Notes: a model not told the origin generated them from the letters alone. DNA of 64,000 nucleotides from Bacillota bacterium (GCA_023420895.1 JAEZUY010000002.1:1-64000); one strand, 5' to 3'; positions 8,776 to 17,814 are shown, numbered from the stretch's first letter. Made by a program: numbers and translations.

Positions 8776-10200
8776 ATGAAGAATAAATATGATGTTATAA
8801 TCATCGGAGCTGGACCGTCAGGAATTTTTACAGCTTATAGACTTAAAGAGAGAAACAAGGATTTAAAAGTTCTAATGATTGAAAAGGGAAGAAGTATAGA
8901 AAAAAGAATATGTCCTAAAAGAACTCTTAAGAGATGTGTAGGATGCAAACCGTGTTCAATAACGACAGGATTTGCCGGTGCCGGCGCTTATTCGGACGGA
9001 AAGCTGTCTCTATCTCCAGACGTAGGGGGAATACTTCCGGAGATACTCGGATATCCTAAAGCTGAAGAAATGATAAAAGAATCAGACAATATATATCTTA
9101 AATTCGGTGCAGATACTAATGTGCACGGTGTTGATCAGCTTGACAGAATAGAAAAAATAAAGAGAAAAGCTATAGAATCGAATCTTAAACTTCTTGAATG
9201 TCCTGTAAGACACTTAGGAACAGAAGAAGGCTATAAAATATACGGAAAAATTCAGCAGCATCTTTTAGATGAAGGTGTTGATATACTGTTCAATACTATG
9301 GTTCAGGATGTCATAGTAGAAGACGGAAAAGCTGTAGGTGTTGATATAGGAAAAGAGAAAGAAGGCTATCCTCAAAAAATATATGGAGACCATGTCGTAA
9401 TAGCTATCGGAAGAGAAGGATCCGAATGGCTTACTTCAGTATGTAAAGAACACGATATAAAAACTAAAGTAGGAACAGTCGATGTAGGTGTGAGAATAGA
9501 AGTAAGAGATGAAGTGATGAAAGAGATAAATGAAACTATGTATGAAGGTAAGCTCGTTTACTACACTCCTACATTTGATGATAAAGTCAGAGTTTTCTGT
9601 TCAAACCCTTCAGGAGAAGTTGCTACTGAATACTACGATGACAATCTTGCTGTAGTAAACGGACATGCTTATAAGTCTTCAGATATGAAAACTAAAAACA
9701 CGAACTTTGCGCTTCTAGTTTCGCTTAATTTCACTGAACCGTTCGATTCTCCTATAGAATACGGTAAACATATAGCAAAACTTGGAAATATGCTTGCAGG
9801 AAACAAGATAATAGTTCAGAGATACGGAGATTTCAAAAGAGGAAGAAGAAGTACGGAGCACAGAGTTACAAGATCTAATATAGTTCCTACACTTCAGGAT
9901 GCTGTTCCAGGTGATCTTTCACTAGTTCTTCCTTACAGAATAATGAAAGACCTTGCAGAGATGATAGAAGCTCTTGACAATGTAGTTCCGGGAATGGCGA
10001 GCGATGAAACTCTTATGTACGGAGTTGAAGTTAAATTCTACTCTAACAGAGTTTGCACAGACAATAAGTTTGAAACTAATATAAAAGAACTTTATGCAAT
10101 AGGAGACGGAGCAGGAATAACTAGAGGTCTTCAGCAGGCTTCAGCCAACGGTCTTCAGGTTGCGAACAATATACTTGAAAAAATGGAAGAAAACAAGTAA
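8776..10200 (+). CDS. FAD-dependent dehydrogenase of the COG2509 type
   Basis: A 474-residue flavoprotein of the uncharacterised FAD-dependent dehydrogenase group (COG2509). The N-terminal dinucleotide-binding fold is clear in VIIIGAGPSGIFTAYRL with the acidic end MIEKG. A cysteine-rich segment follows (CPKRTLKRCVGCKPC, near residues 56-70), then GFAGAGAYSDGKLSLSP, which is typical of the group, and a C-terminal FAD-contact motif YAIGDGAGITRGLQQASANG. The natural substrate is not known. The ATG follows GGAGG at 11-base spacing. It is expressed alone between a sigma-A promoter and a terminator. Confidence 0.85.
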   Translation: MKNKYDVIIIGAGPSGIFTAYRLKERNKDLKVLMIEKGRSIEKRICPKRTLKRCVGCKPCSITTGFAGAGAYSDGKLSLSPDVGGILPEILGYPKAEEMIKESDNIYLKFGADTNVHGVDQLDRIEKIKRKAIESNLKLLECPVRHLGTEEGYKIYGKIQQHLLDEGVDILFNTMVQDVIVEDGKAVGVDIGKEKEGYPQKIYGDHVVIAIGREGSEWLTSVCKEHDIKTKVGTVDVGVRIEVRDEVMKEINETMYEGKLVYYTPTFDDKVRVFCSNPSGEVATEYYDDNLAVVNGHAYKSSDMKTKNTNFALLVSLNFTEPFDSPIEYGKHIAKLGNMLAGNKIIVQRYGDFKRGRRSTEHRVTRSNIVPTLQDAVPGDLSLVLPYRIMKDLAEMIEALDNVVPGMASDETLMYGVEVKFYSNRVCTDNKFETNIKELYAIGDGAGITRGLQQASANGLQVANNILEKMEENK

Positions 10201-10224
10201 ATTAAGTAAATATTTTATATAAAA

Positions 10225-10258
10225 ACCGTGCAGAAAAATTATCTGCACGGTCTTTTCT
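10225..10258 (+). terminator. Intrinsic terminator after the COG2509 gene
   Basis: ACCGTGCAGA (10225-10234) pairs with TCTGCACGGT (10242-10251) over a 7-nt loop and is followed by a T-rich tract. It also faces the converging arsM gene. Confidence 0.88.
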
Positions 10259-10267
10259 TTTATTAGG

Positions 10268-11023
10268 TTATTTTTCAGCCGTTATATATCCTGAAACTAT
10301 GAATTTTTTTATATCAACTTCTGTTATTCCCCATTTTTGAGCATATTCATCGCTAAGTTCATGAACATCCACGTTTATATTGCTGAATCCTATATTTTTT
10401 AGAAAGTTTTCTATCTGATCCACAGATGATGCTCCTGAAACTCAGCAGCTGTGCATATTTGGATCTTCTTTTAATTTTTTAGGAAGTTCTTTTACAGAGA
10501 TAGTGTCTGAAAGAGCGATTCTTCCGCCCGGTTTTAAAACTCTGTACATCTCCTTGTATACTTGATATTTATCAGTAGAAAGATTTATAACACAGTTTGA
10601 AATTACTATATCGGCGATTCCGTCGGCAATAGGAAGGTGTTCAATTTCACCCAGTCTGAATTCGACATTGTCATATCCGTTGTCTTCTGCATTTTTTCTA
10701 GACTTTTCAATCATTTCAGGGGTCATATCCACACCTATTATAAGTCCTTCTTTTCCGACTTTATTTGCAGCTATGAAGGCGTCGAATCCTGCTCCAGAAC
10801 CGAGGTCTACCAGTACTTCGCCTTCCTTTATATCAGCGGCTGTCTGAGGATTTCCGCAGCCGAGCCCCATATTAGCTTCTTCAGGAACAGCCGACATCTC
10901 TTCCTCGCTGTAGCCTATAGATTTAGATACTGCTTTAGAATCAGATCCGCAGCATCCTGAATTTGAGACTGCTACAGCTTTATATTTTTCACTGACATTT
11001 TTTCTAAGTTCAGATTTTTTCAT
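10268..11023 (-). CDS. arsM: Arsenite methyltransferase, selenocysteine-containing (ArsM family)
   Basis: Read through an in-frame TGA (10444-10442, codon 194), this frame gives a 251-residue SAM-dependent methyltransferase. The SAM site is DLGSGAGFDAF (from residue 73). ArsM enzymes bind As(III) through three conserved cysteines: here GLGCGNP (C56), SNCVINLS (C144) and the position that is normally Cys in a C-x-x-GA motif, which reads SC-Sec-VSGA, so Sec194 replaces the third ligand. An extra CC pair lies at 24-25. After the TGA 57 more residues continue the family's C-terminal part (VDQIENFLKNIGFSNINV) to a TAA at 10268. Stopping at TGA would remove a conserved ligand. The ATG follows AGGAGG. 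It faces a divergent flavodoxin-ferredoxin gene. Confidence 0.85.
10406..10444 (-). promoter_or_regulatory. Candidate bacterial SECIS element in arsM
   Basis: Directly after the UGA, GTTTC (10441-10437) can pair with GTTTTC-complement GAAAAC (10411-10406, one bulge), enclosing an apical hairpin ATCTG-TGGAT-CAGAT (10427-10413). The apical loop lies about 20 nt from the UGA, the range expected for SelB-binding hairpins. Confidence 0.55.
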
Positions 11024-11102
11024 GGCAATAGCCTCCTTTTGAAACCTCTAATTTAATTATAAAGTAAAAATTTGTCAAGATAAAGATATAGAATGATTCA
11101 AT

Positions 11103-11108
11103 GGGTAT
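11103..11108 (+). promoter_or_regulatory. GGGTAT element before the flavodoxin-ferredoxin gene
   Basis: ATGGGTATAA lies 46 nt before the chosen start. AGATA, 14 nt upstream, is a 4 of 5 match to the WGWTT -35 box described for clostridial sigma-B. The region 11024-11148 otherwise separates two divergent genes. Confidence 0.3.
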
Positions 11109-11148
11109 AAGTATATATAAGAGGCGAAAAAAAGAGAGGATGATTAAA

Positions 11149-11922
11149 TTGAATTTAAACTTAATATATTTCAGTCCGACAGGAGCAACAAGAAAATCGG
11201 TAAGAGCGATAGGGAGAGGCATATCAGAAGGAAGAGACTTAAAACATATGGAATTCAATTTGACTAAAGACAGAACTATGAGAAAGACAGAATTTGAAAA
11301 AGATGATATAGTTGTTGTCGGTGTTCCGGTTTATGCTGGAAGAGTTCCGGAGCTTGTTGAAGATGTGTTTAAAGGATTAAAATCAGACGGAGCTTATTTC
11401 CTTCCGGTTGTGACTTATGGAAACAGAGATATAGACGATGCGCTTTTAGAGCTATGCGATATTTTCACTGAAAACGGATTTAAGATGGCAGGTTACGCTG
11501 AAATGATAGGAGAGCATTCACTTACTTCTGAAGTAGGAACAGGAAGACCGAATAAAGAAGATTTGAAAGCTGCTGAAGAATATGGGAAAATAGTAATGGA
11601 AAGAATTCAGAACGGAGAAATTTTCTCCGGAGAAATCCCGGGAAACAGACCATATAAAGAGAGAACTGAAGCAGTGGAAGTCTGGGGGCCTGTTGCAAGC
11701 AACAGATGCACTTTCTGCGGGATATGCATACTTCAGTGTCCTGTAGATGCTATAGATCATCTTAATCCTAAAAAGACAGATTATGAGAAATGCATACACT
11801 GCGGAGGATGTATAAGAAGATGTCCGCAGGGAGCGAAAGAGAATCAGGGTGAATTATTTGAAAAAATTAAAGGTATGCTGGAAACGAAATTTTCAGAAAG
11901 AAAAGAGATAAGGATGTGTTAA
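11149..11922 (+). CDS. Flavodoxin-ferredoxin fusion protein (EFR1-type)
   Basis: A 257-residue electron-transfer protein. The N-terminal part is a flavodoxin-like fold with the FMN phosphate loop FSPTGATRKS, then VVVGVPVYAGRVPE. The C-terminal part carries two [4Fe-4S] ferredoxin clusters, CTFCGICILQCP (from about residue 187) and CIHCGGCIRRCP (from about 215). This is the layout of EFR1-type ferrodoxins common in anaerobes; partners are unknown. I prefer the TTG at 11149, nine bases after GAGAGG, though the ATG at 11140 is possible. A C-terminal RKEIRMC ends four bases before rluF, so the two genes form an operon. Confidence 0.82.
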   Translation: MNLNLIYFSPTGATRKSVRAIGRGISEGRDLKHMEFNLTKDRTMRKTEFEKDDIVVVGVPVYAGRVPELVEDVFKGLKSDGAYFLPVVTYGNRDIDDALLELCDIFTENGFKMAGYAEMIGEHSLTSEVGTGRPNKEDLKAAEEYGKIVMERIQNGEIFSGEIPGNRPYKERTEAVEVWGPVASNRCTFCGICILQCPVDAIDHLNPKKTDYEKCIHCGGCIRRCPQGAKENQGELFEKIKGMLETKFSERKEIRMC

Positions 11923-11926
11923 ATTA

Positions 11927-12637
11927 ATGAGACTTAACAAATATATCGCTTCATCAGGCTACTGTTCAAGAAGAGAGGCAGATAAATTAATAGACAGCGG
12001 AAAAGTCAAGATAAACGGGAAGAAAGCTGAACTCGGACAGCAGGTTGAGGAAGGCGATATAGTGCAGGTCAACGGCAAAACTATAGAGGAAAAAAAGAAA
12101 AAAATCTATCTTGCATTCAACAAGCCGAGAGGAATAGTCTGCACTACTGAAAAGAGAGAAAAAGACAATATAATAGATTATATCGGACATAAAGAGAGAA
12201 TATTTCCTATAGGAAGACTCGACAAGGATTCACAGGGTCTAATATTTCTGACTAACGACGGTGATATAGTGAACAGAATATTAAGACAGGAATATGGAAA
12301 AGAAAAAGAATATATAGTGACAGTCGATAAGAAAATAACTGATGATTTTCTGAAAAACATGGCTGACGGTGTAGTCATATACAATCCGGTCAGAGATGAA
12401 AGAGTTAAGACTAATAAATCCAAGATTGAAAGACTCACGAACAGAAAATTCAGAATAATAATTTCTCAGGGGCTTAACAGACAGATAAGAAGAATGTGTG
12501 AAGAACTGGGATACAATGTAGAAACTCTCAAGAGAGTCAGAATTTCGAATATAAAACTTGGCGAACTTCCGGAAGGAAAATACAGATATCTCAATGACGT
12601 TGAGCTGAAAGGACTTTTAAAAGGAAAGAGAAGATAG
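11927..12637 (+). CDS. rluF: 23S rRNA pseudouridine synthase, RluF type
   Basis: A 236-residue RsuA/RluB/E/F-family enzyme that isomerises uridine to pseudouridine in 23S rRNA. An N-terminal S4 RNA-binding domain (MRLNKYIASSGYCSRREADK) leads into the catalytic domain with FNKPRGIVCTT and the active-site motif GRLDKDSQGLIFLTNDGD (catalytic Asp in RLDKDS), then GLNRQIRRMCEELGY. The SQGLIFLTNDGD form and the length favour RluF over RluB or RsuA. It starts four bases after the preceding gene, with the binding site (AAAGAGATAAGGA) inside that gene's end, and is followed by a terminator. Confidence 0.88.
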   Translation: MRLNKYIASSGYCSRREADKLIDSGKVKINGKKAELGQQVEEGDIVQVNGKTIEEKKKKIYLAFNKPRGIVCTTEKREKDNIIDYIGHKERIFPIGRLDKDSQGLIFLTNDGDIVNRILRQEYGKEKEYIVTVDKKITDDFLKNMADGVVIYNPVRDERVKTNKSKIERLTNRKFRIIISQGLNRQIRRMCEELGYNVETLKRVRISNIKLGELPEGKYRYLNDVELKGLLKGKRR

Positions 12638-12653
12638 TATAAAAAGATAAAAT

Positions 12654-12684
12654 AAAAGAGAGATGCAAATGCATCTCTCTTTTT
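12654..12684 (+). terminator. Intrinsic terminator after rluF
   Basis: AAAAGAGAGATGC and GCATCTCTCTTTT pair perfectly over a 4-nt loop, with A and T tails; it can also end the converging pta gene. Confidence 0.9.
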
Positions 12685-12726
12685 AAGTTTATAGAAAAAT
12701 AACAAAATTAGTGAAATTTTCTAAAA

Positions 12727-13698
12727 TTAAAGGCTTTGAGCAGCTGTTATTATAGCAAGCTTATATACATCTTCTTCGTTACATCCACGTGAAAGGTCTG
12801 ATATAGGCTTGTTAAGTCCTTGAAGTATAGGTCCTATAGCTTCGAATTTTCCAAGTCTCTGAGCTATTTTATATCCTATATTTCCTGCTTCTAAGCTAGG
12901 GAATATGAAAACTGTAGCTTCTCCTGTAACTTTTGAGTCAGGAGCTTTCTGTTTTCCTACTTCTGGCGCTATAGCGGCGTCAAATTGTATTTCTCCGTCT
13001 ATTGCAAGTTCAGGCGCAAGTTCTTTTGCCATTTCAGTAGCTCTTTGAACTTTTTCAGATTCTTCAGATTTTGCTGATCCCATTGTAGAGAATGAAAGCA
13101 TTGCAACTTTAGGATCTATTCCGAAAAGTTCTGCAGTTTTTGCACTTTCAACTGCAACTTCAGCCATTTCCTTGTCTGAAAGAGTTATGTTTATCGCACA
13201 GTCTGCGAAAAGATATCTTTCTCCGTCAGGTCCTATCATAACGAAAGAACCGCTTGTACGGCTTACGCCAGGTTTAGTTTTAACTATTTGAAGTGCAGGA
13301 CGAACAGTATCTCCTGTAGAGTGAACAGCACCGCTCACCATTCCGTCCATTTTGTCCATATAAGTAAGCATAGTTCCGAAGTAGTTTACATTTTTAAGCA
13401 TTTTTCTTGCATCTTCTTCAGTAGCTTTTCCTTTTCTTCTTTCAACGAAAGAGTCAACCATAGCGTCGAACTCATCGTAGTTTTCAGGATCCATTATTTC
13501 GATTCCTTCTATGTCAAAACCGCCGTCTGCAGCAGCTTTTTTTACTTCTTCAGCGTTTCCTAAAAGAACTGGAACTAAAAGACCTTCTTTTTTAAGTCTT
13601 GCAGCAGCTCCTAATATTCTCGGTTCATTTCCTTCAGGAAAAACTATTTTTAAATCTTTACCATTGATTTTTTCTTTTAAGCTTTCAAATAAATCCAT
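12727..13698 (-). CDS. pta: Phosphate acetyltransferase
   Basis: The 323-residue enzyme interconverts acetyl-CoA and acetyl phosphate, the first step of substrate-level ATP formation through acetate. The short, single-domain form starts MDLFESLKEKINGKDLKIVFPEGNEPR and shows MDGMVSGAVHSTGDTVRPAL, SGSFVM, FADCAINITLS, AMLSFSTMGSAKSEE and the C-terminal GP(I)LQGLNKPISDLSRGC, all typical for Pta. No acetate kinase gene is adjacent, so the pair is split in this genome or lies elsewhere. A promoter is visible upstream on the minus strand. Confidence 0.95.
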   Translation of the reverse strand: MDLFESLKEKINGKDLKIVFPEGNEPRILGAAARLKKEGLLVPVLLGNAEEVKKAAADGGFDIEGIEIMDPENYDEFDAMVDSFVERRKGKATEEDARKMLKNVNYFGTMLTYMDKMDGMVSGAVHSTGDTVRPALQIVKTKPGVSRTSGSFVMIGPDGERYLFADCAINITLSDKEMAEVAVESAKTAELFGIDPKVAMLSFSTMGSAKSEESEKVQRATEMAKELAPELAIDGEIQFDAAIAPEVGKQKAPDSKVTGEATVFIFPSLEAGNIGYKIAQRLGKFEAIGPILQGLNKPISDLSRGCNEEDVYKLAIITAAQSL

Positions 13699-13737
13699 AT
13701 TCGAATCCCCCTAGTTATATTGTATACAGTATATTCA

Positions 13738-13767
13738 ATTATACTATATATATACCCATTCTATCAA
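13738..13767 (-). promoter_or_regulatory. Promoter of pta
   Basis: On the minus strand TTGATA (13767-13762), an 18-nt spacer and TATAAT (13743-13738). The spacer contains the recurrent ATGGGTATA element, so a second, sigma-B-like promoter may overlap. An AGTATA-N6-TATACT inverted repeat covers the -10 box. Confidence 0.6.
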
Positions 13768-13917
13768 GAGGGATAACAGAAATAGAAAATCTTTAAAGTG
13801 AATATGAAAAAGGTATTTTATAGAAAAAACTTATAGAAGAGTTCTATCTACTATAATGTGTTAAAAAAATGGGTATTAATAAAAAATAAGGAAGTTTTTT
13901 AATATGAGGTGATAATT

Positions 13918-14706
13918 ATGGCTGTACATTTTTTCTTTATTCTGCTTTCTGTTGCTCTGGCAGTAGCTATATTCATGATATCTGAAAGCAGAGAGGACAG
14001 CAGAAACAGAAGCAGACCGAAGTATAAAGGAGATATCAAGACAGAGCCGCCTGTAAAAACGGAAGATGCTGAAAAATATATCTACCTGCTATATAAATCG
14101 AGTCTTTCTGATTTCAGAAGAGTTCTGCATTTTCATATCCTGAAATGGATTAAAGAAGGATGCCTTGAAGCTGAACTTGAAAGGAAGAGTTATGTTTTTA
14201 GAGTTCTGTGCAGACCGGAAGGCAGTGCTCTTGAAAGAGAACTTTTCTCGTATTTCAGCGCATCGGAATACGAAGAAAAAATAGTCAGAAGGGACTTTAC
14301 TGTTACAAACAGACGGAATGCCGCAGGAATTGAAGAGCTCGACAGGAGAATTTCCAGGAAATCGGAAAATTATCTCTTGAAGGAAGGTTATATTTCCGAA
14401 GGAGCAAGAAACAAATTTACAAAAGAGGGAAAACATCTGGTGAAAGAATTTAAAGGATATAGAGAGTATCTGAAGAAGATAGACAGATACAGAGAGGAAC
14501 TGAGAGATGATGAGGAGAACCTTGAAATCCATATAATGTTTTCAGCTCTTCTGGGAACTTTCGATACTGTGGAAGCGGCAGTTTTCAGAGAATTTCCTTC
14601 GTATTATGAGAGCGGAAAGCTTGACGGAAAGTCGCTGGAGCTTGCAATGGTATATTCTAAAATTATGAGTGAAGTTGTATATCCGCCTGACACCATAGGA
14701 GGCTGA
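13918..14706 (+). CDS. Hypothetical membrane-anchored protein, resembling the DUF2207 C-terminal region
   Basis: A 262-residue protein beginning with one hydrophobic helix (FFFILLSVALAVAIFMI) followed by a charged soluble part. The region around WIKEGCLEAELERKSY looks like a winged helix, and the segment from KEFKGYREYLKKIDRY to IMFSALLGTFDTVEAAVF resembles the cytoplasmic C-terminal part of DUF2207 membrane proteins, where a similar sentence precedes a pair of helices. The usual large extracellular domain is absent, so this may be a reduced relative. Function unknown. The ATG follows GAGGTGAT. It ends 40 bases before the thrS promoter and may be transcribed from a TATAAT at 13852 followed by a GGGTAT element. 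Confidence 0.55.
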   Translation: MAVHFFFILLSVALAVAIFMISESREDSRNRSRPKYKGDIKTEPPVKTEDAEKYIYLLYKSSLSDFRRVLHFHILKWIKEGCLEAELERKSYVFRVLCRPEGSALERELFSYFSASEYEEKIVRRDFTVTNRRNAAGIEELDRRISRKSENYLLKEGYISEGARNKFTKEGKHLVKEFKGYREYLKKIDRYREELRDDEENLEIHIMFSALLGTFDTVEAAVFREFPSYYESGKLDGKSLELAMVYSKIMSEVVYPPDTIGG

Positions 14707-14746
14707 GGAGCCGGAATAAGGCCGGGAAGCCTTGGAAGATAGTATG

Positions 14747-14775
14747 TTGACATTTATATTTAGAAAATATATAAT
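14747..14775 (+). promoter_or_regulatory. Promoter of the thrS T-box leader
   Basis: TTGACA (14747-14752), exactly 17 nt, then TATAAT (14770-14775): a consensus sigma-A promoter. Confidence 0.9.
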
Positions 14776-14781
14776 TATGAA

Positions 14782-15052
14782 TAGGAATTAAATTAAAGAA
14801 AATTAATATTAATATAATAAAGACTGTGATGGGACGAGTAGGTATGTCACTTCATTTCAGAGAGAAGAAGCCGCGGCTGGAAGCTTCTTTAATGAATATA
14901 TACTGAAAACTGACCCGGAGTTTAGCCTGAAAGGGATATACGTTGATGACGTTACAATCATAGAGCGGGACAGAAATGTCCTTAATTAGGGTGGAACCGT
15001 GTGATTAATCTCTCGCCCCTAGATTTCTAGGGTCGGGAGTTTTTTATTTTTA
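14782..15052 (+). promoter_or_regulatory. T-box riboswitch (tRNA-Thr) controlling thrS
   Basis: The leader contains the conserved T-box bulge sequence AGGGTGGAACCG (14988-14999) and ends in a terminator hairpin formed by CTCGCCCCTAGA and TCTAGGGTCGGGAG followed by T7. Aligning the shared block GACCCGGAG with the ileS leader places the specifier triplet at 14909-14911, reading ACT, a threonine codon. Uncharged tRNA-Thr would pair here and with the T-box to favour the antiterminator. Confidence 0.93.
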
Positions 15053-15067
15053 AAGGAGGTTATTAAG

Positions 15068-16987
15068 ATGGCAGATATGATTAAAGTTACACTACCTGAC
15101 GGATCGGAAAGAGAATATGAAAAAGGCGTTAAGCTTATGGACGTTGCAAAGAGCATAAGCGAAGGACTTGCAAGAGTAGTTGTAGGGGGAAGAGTTAACG
15201 GAAAGCTTATGGGGCTTAATGAAGAGCTTGAGGAAGACAGCACAGTTGAACTTCTTAAATTTGACGATGAGGGCGGAAAAGAAATATTCTGGCACACATC
15301 GGCTCACATGCTTGCGCAGGCAATACAGAGACATTTCCCTGATGCGAAATTTGCTATAGGACCGGCAATAAAAGACGGATTCTATTACGATATAGATTTA
15401 GACCACAGACTGACTTCAGAAGATTTAGAAGTTCTTGAAGACGAAATGAGAAAAATAGCTAAAGAGGATTTCGAACTTGTGAAATCAGTTATGCCTAGAG
15501 AGGAAGCTCTAGAATATCTTAAAGATAAAGGCGAAATATATAAAGTTGAGCTTGTTGAAGATCTTCCTGAAGATGCAGAAATATCGTTCTACACTGAAGG
15601 AGAATTCAGCGACCTGTGCAGAGGGCCTCACCTTCCAAGCACTAAGAAAGTAAAAGCTGTAAAACTTATGAGCATAGCCGGAGCTTACTGGCGCGGGGAC
15701 GAGAAAAGACCGATGCTTCAGAGAGTTTACGGTATATCATTCGAGAAGAAGAAAGATCTTGACAATTATCTTGAAATGCTTGAAGAAGCTAAAAAGAGAG
15801 ACCACAGAAAACTTGGAAAAGAACTTGATTTATTTACAATACATCCGGAAGGACCTGGATTCCCGTTCTTCCATCCGAAAGGAATGGTTCTTTGGAACGC
15901 AATTCAGAGTTTCTGGAGACAGGAGCATAAGGACTATGGAGAGATAAAAACTCCTCTAATCCTTAATGAAGCTCTATGGCATCAGTCAGGACACTGGGAC
16001 CATTATAAAGAAAATATGTATTTCACTAAGATAGACGGCGGAGATTATGCTATAAAACCGATGAACTGTCCTGGATCGATGATAATTTACAAATCGAATA
16101 TGTACAGCTACAGAGATTTTCCTCTAAGATGGGCTGAACTTGGACAAGTTCACAGACACGAGCTTGCAGGCTCTCTTCACGGACTTATGAGAGTAAGAAC
16201 TTTCACTCAGGACGATGCTCATATATTCATGCTTCCTGAGCAGGTTAAAGATGAACTTATGGGAGTTATAGAGCTTACAGACAGAATATATAAAGCGTTC
16301 GGATTCAAATATCATGTTGAACTTTCAACTAGACCGGATGATTTCATGGGAGAAATCGAAGACTGGGACAGAGCTACTGAGAATCTTAAAGCGGCTCTTG
16401 AAGAGAAAGGTCTTGATTACAGAATAAACGAAGGTGACGGAGCATTCTACGGACCTAAGATAGACTATCACCTTGAAGACAGCATCGGAAGAACTTGGCA
16501 GTGCGCTACAATACAGCTTGACTTCCAGATGCCTGAAAGATTCGATTTAACTTATATAGGAAAAGACAATGAAAAACACAGACCTGTAATGATTCACAGA
16601 GCTATACTTGGAAGTATGGAAAGATTTATAGGAATCCTTATAGAGCACTTTGCAGGAAAATTCCCTGTATGGCTTGCTCCGGTTCAGGTTTCAGTGCTTC
16701 CTATATCAGATAAGTACAATGATTATGCAGACAGCGTGAAAGAAGCGCTTGAAGACAGAGGCATAAGAGTTGAAATGGACACTAGAACTGAAAAAATCGG
16801 ATACAAGATAAGAGAAGCGCAAATGAACAAAGTTCCTTATATGCTCGTTATAGGAGAAAAAGAGCAGGAAAGCGGAGAAATCGCGGTTAGAGACAGAGAT
16901 GAAGGCGATATAGGAACTATGAAAATTGAAGATTTTGCAGATAAAGTTGTTAAAGAAATAGAAACTAAAGAAATAAAAGGTTTATAA
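15068..16987 (+). CDS. thrS: Threonyl-tRNA synthetase
   Basis: The 639-residue class II synthetase charges tRNA-Thr. The N-terminal TGS domain (KVTLPDGSEREYEKGVKLMDVA) is followed by the editing domain (HTSAHMLAQAIQRHF, SDLCRGPHLPST), then the catalytic core with MNCPGSMIIY, the zinc-binding cysteine and histidines, RVRTFTQDDAHIF (motif 2) and HRAILGSMERFIGILIEH (motif 3), and a C-terminal anticodon-binding domain. Length is standard. The ATG follows AAAGGAGG. Expression is governed by the upstream T-box. Confidence 0.98.
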   Translation: MADMIKVTLPDGSEREYEKGVKLMDVAKSISEGLARVVVGGRVNGKLMGLNEELEEDSTVELLKFDDEGGKEIFWHTSAHMLAQAIQRHFPDAKFAIGPAIKDGFYYDIDLDHRLTSEDLEVLEDEMRKIAKEDFELVKSVMPREEALEYLKDKGEIYKVELVEDLPEDAEISFYTEGEFSDLCRGPHLPSTKKVKAVKLMSIAGAYWRGDEKRPMLQRVYGISFEKKKDLDNYLEMLEEAKKRDHRKLGKELDLFTIHPEGPGFPFFHPKGMVLWNAIQSFWRQEHKDYGEIKTPLILNEALWHQSGHWDHYKENMYFTKIDGGDYAIKPMNCPGSMIIYKSNMYSYRDFPLRWAELGQVHRHELAGSLHGLMRVRTFTQDDAHIFMLPEQVKDELMGVIELTDRIYKAFGFKYHVELSTRPDDFMGEIEDWDRATENLKAALEEKGLDYRINEGDGAFYGPKIDYHLEDSIGRTWQCATIQLDFQMPERFDLTYIGKDNEKHRPVMIHRAILGSMERFIGILIEHFAGKFPVWLAPVQVSVLPISDKYNDYADSVKEALEDRGIRVEMDTRTEKIGYKIREAQMNKVPYMLVIGEKEQESGEIAVRDRDEGDIGTMKIEDFADKVVKEIETKEIKGL

Positions 16988-17045
16988 TGAAAAACATTAA
17001 TTAATACAGAGTCCGCAGGTAGGAATAAGCGGATTAAAAAAGAGG

Positions 17046-17075
17046 GCGGCGGAATTTTCCGCCGCTTCTTTTCTG
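17046..17075 (+). terminator. Intrinsic terminator after thrS
   Basis: GCGGCGGAA and TTCCGCCGC form a nine-pair GC-rich stem with a 2-nt centre, followed by TTCTTTTCT. Confidence 0.8.
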
Positions 17076-17103
17076 TCTTGAACTGAAAAAAGAGGTGAAT
17101 TTA

Positions 17104-17814
17104 TTGAATTTAATAATCCTTGAAGAAGAAGATTTTATAAGCAGTGAAATGGCAGTTATAAAGGGAAGAAGACATAAGCATATATTAGAAGTCCACAAGG
17201 CCGAAAAGGGCAAAGAGCTTACTGTAGGTCTCTTAGGCGGAAAGATGGGAAAAGGCGAAGTTATCAGCATTGACGATGAATCCATAGTAATGAAGGTCAC
17301 GCTGAATGAAAATCCTCCAGAGCCTTCTAAAATAAAAATTGTTATGGCCATGCCCAGACCAAAAGTCTTTAAGAGAATAGTTCAGGACCTCACAACTATG
17401 GGGATTAAAGAGATTTATGTCATAAAAACATGGAAAGTCGAGAAGAGCTTCTGGTCGAGTCCGGTTCTGACAGATAAAGTGCTGAAAGAGAGTATCATTC
17501 TGGGGCTTGAGCAAGGTAAAGATACTATACCACCTAAAATAGAAATATTTAAAAGATTCCGCCCCTTTATAGAAGACCAAATTACTGGTATAATAGAAGG
17601 TACGGAAGCGCTTGTGGCGCATCCATGTTCATCAGAGATGAATTTAGAAGATTTTGAGAACAGACCCGTAACGCTGGCAATCGGTCCGGAAGGCGGCTTC
17701 ATTGGCTACGAAGTCAAGATGTTTAAGGAATTCGGATTCAAAGATATCAGCTTAGGGGAGAGAATACTCAGGGTAGAGACAGTTCTGCCCTATCTTATAG
17801 GGAAACTTTCATAA
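17104..17814 (+). CDS. rsmE: 16S rRNA (uracil1498-N3)-methyltransferase RsmE
   Basis: A 236-residue SPOUT-class methyltransferase that modifies U1498 of 16S rRNA. The N-terminal PUA-like part reads GRRHKHILEVHKAEKGKEL. The trefoil-knot domain shows MAMPRPKVFKRIVQDLTTMGIKEI, the motif AIGPEGGFIGYEV near residue 192 and the closing LGERILRVETVLPYLIGKL. Slightly shorter than the usual 240-250 residues. The TTG at 17104 lies six bases after AGAGGTG. It stands between two terminators, so it is its own unit despite sitting next to thrS. Confidence 0.9.
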   Translation: MNLIILEEEDFISSEMAVIKGRRHKHILEVHKAEKGKELTVGLLGGKMGKGEVISIDDESIVMKVTLNENPPEPSKIKIVMAMPRPKVFKRIVQDLTTMGIKEIYVIKTWKVEKSFWSSPVLTDKVLKESIILGLEQGKDTIPPKIEIFKRFRPFIEDQITGIIEGTEALVAHPCSSEMNLEDFENRPVTLAIGPEGGFIGYEVKMFKEFGFKDISLGERILRVETVLPYLIGKLS

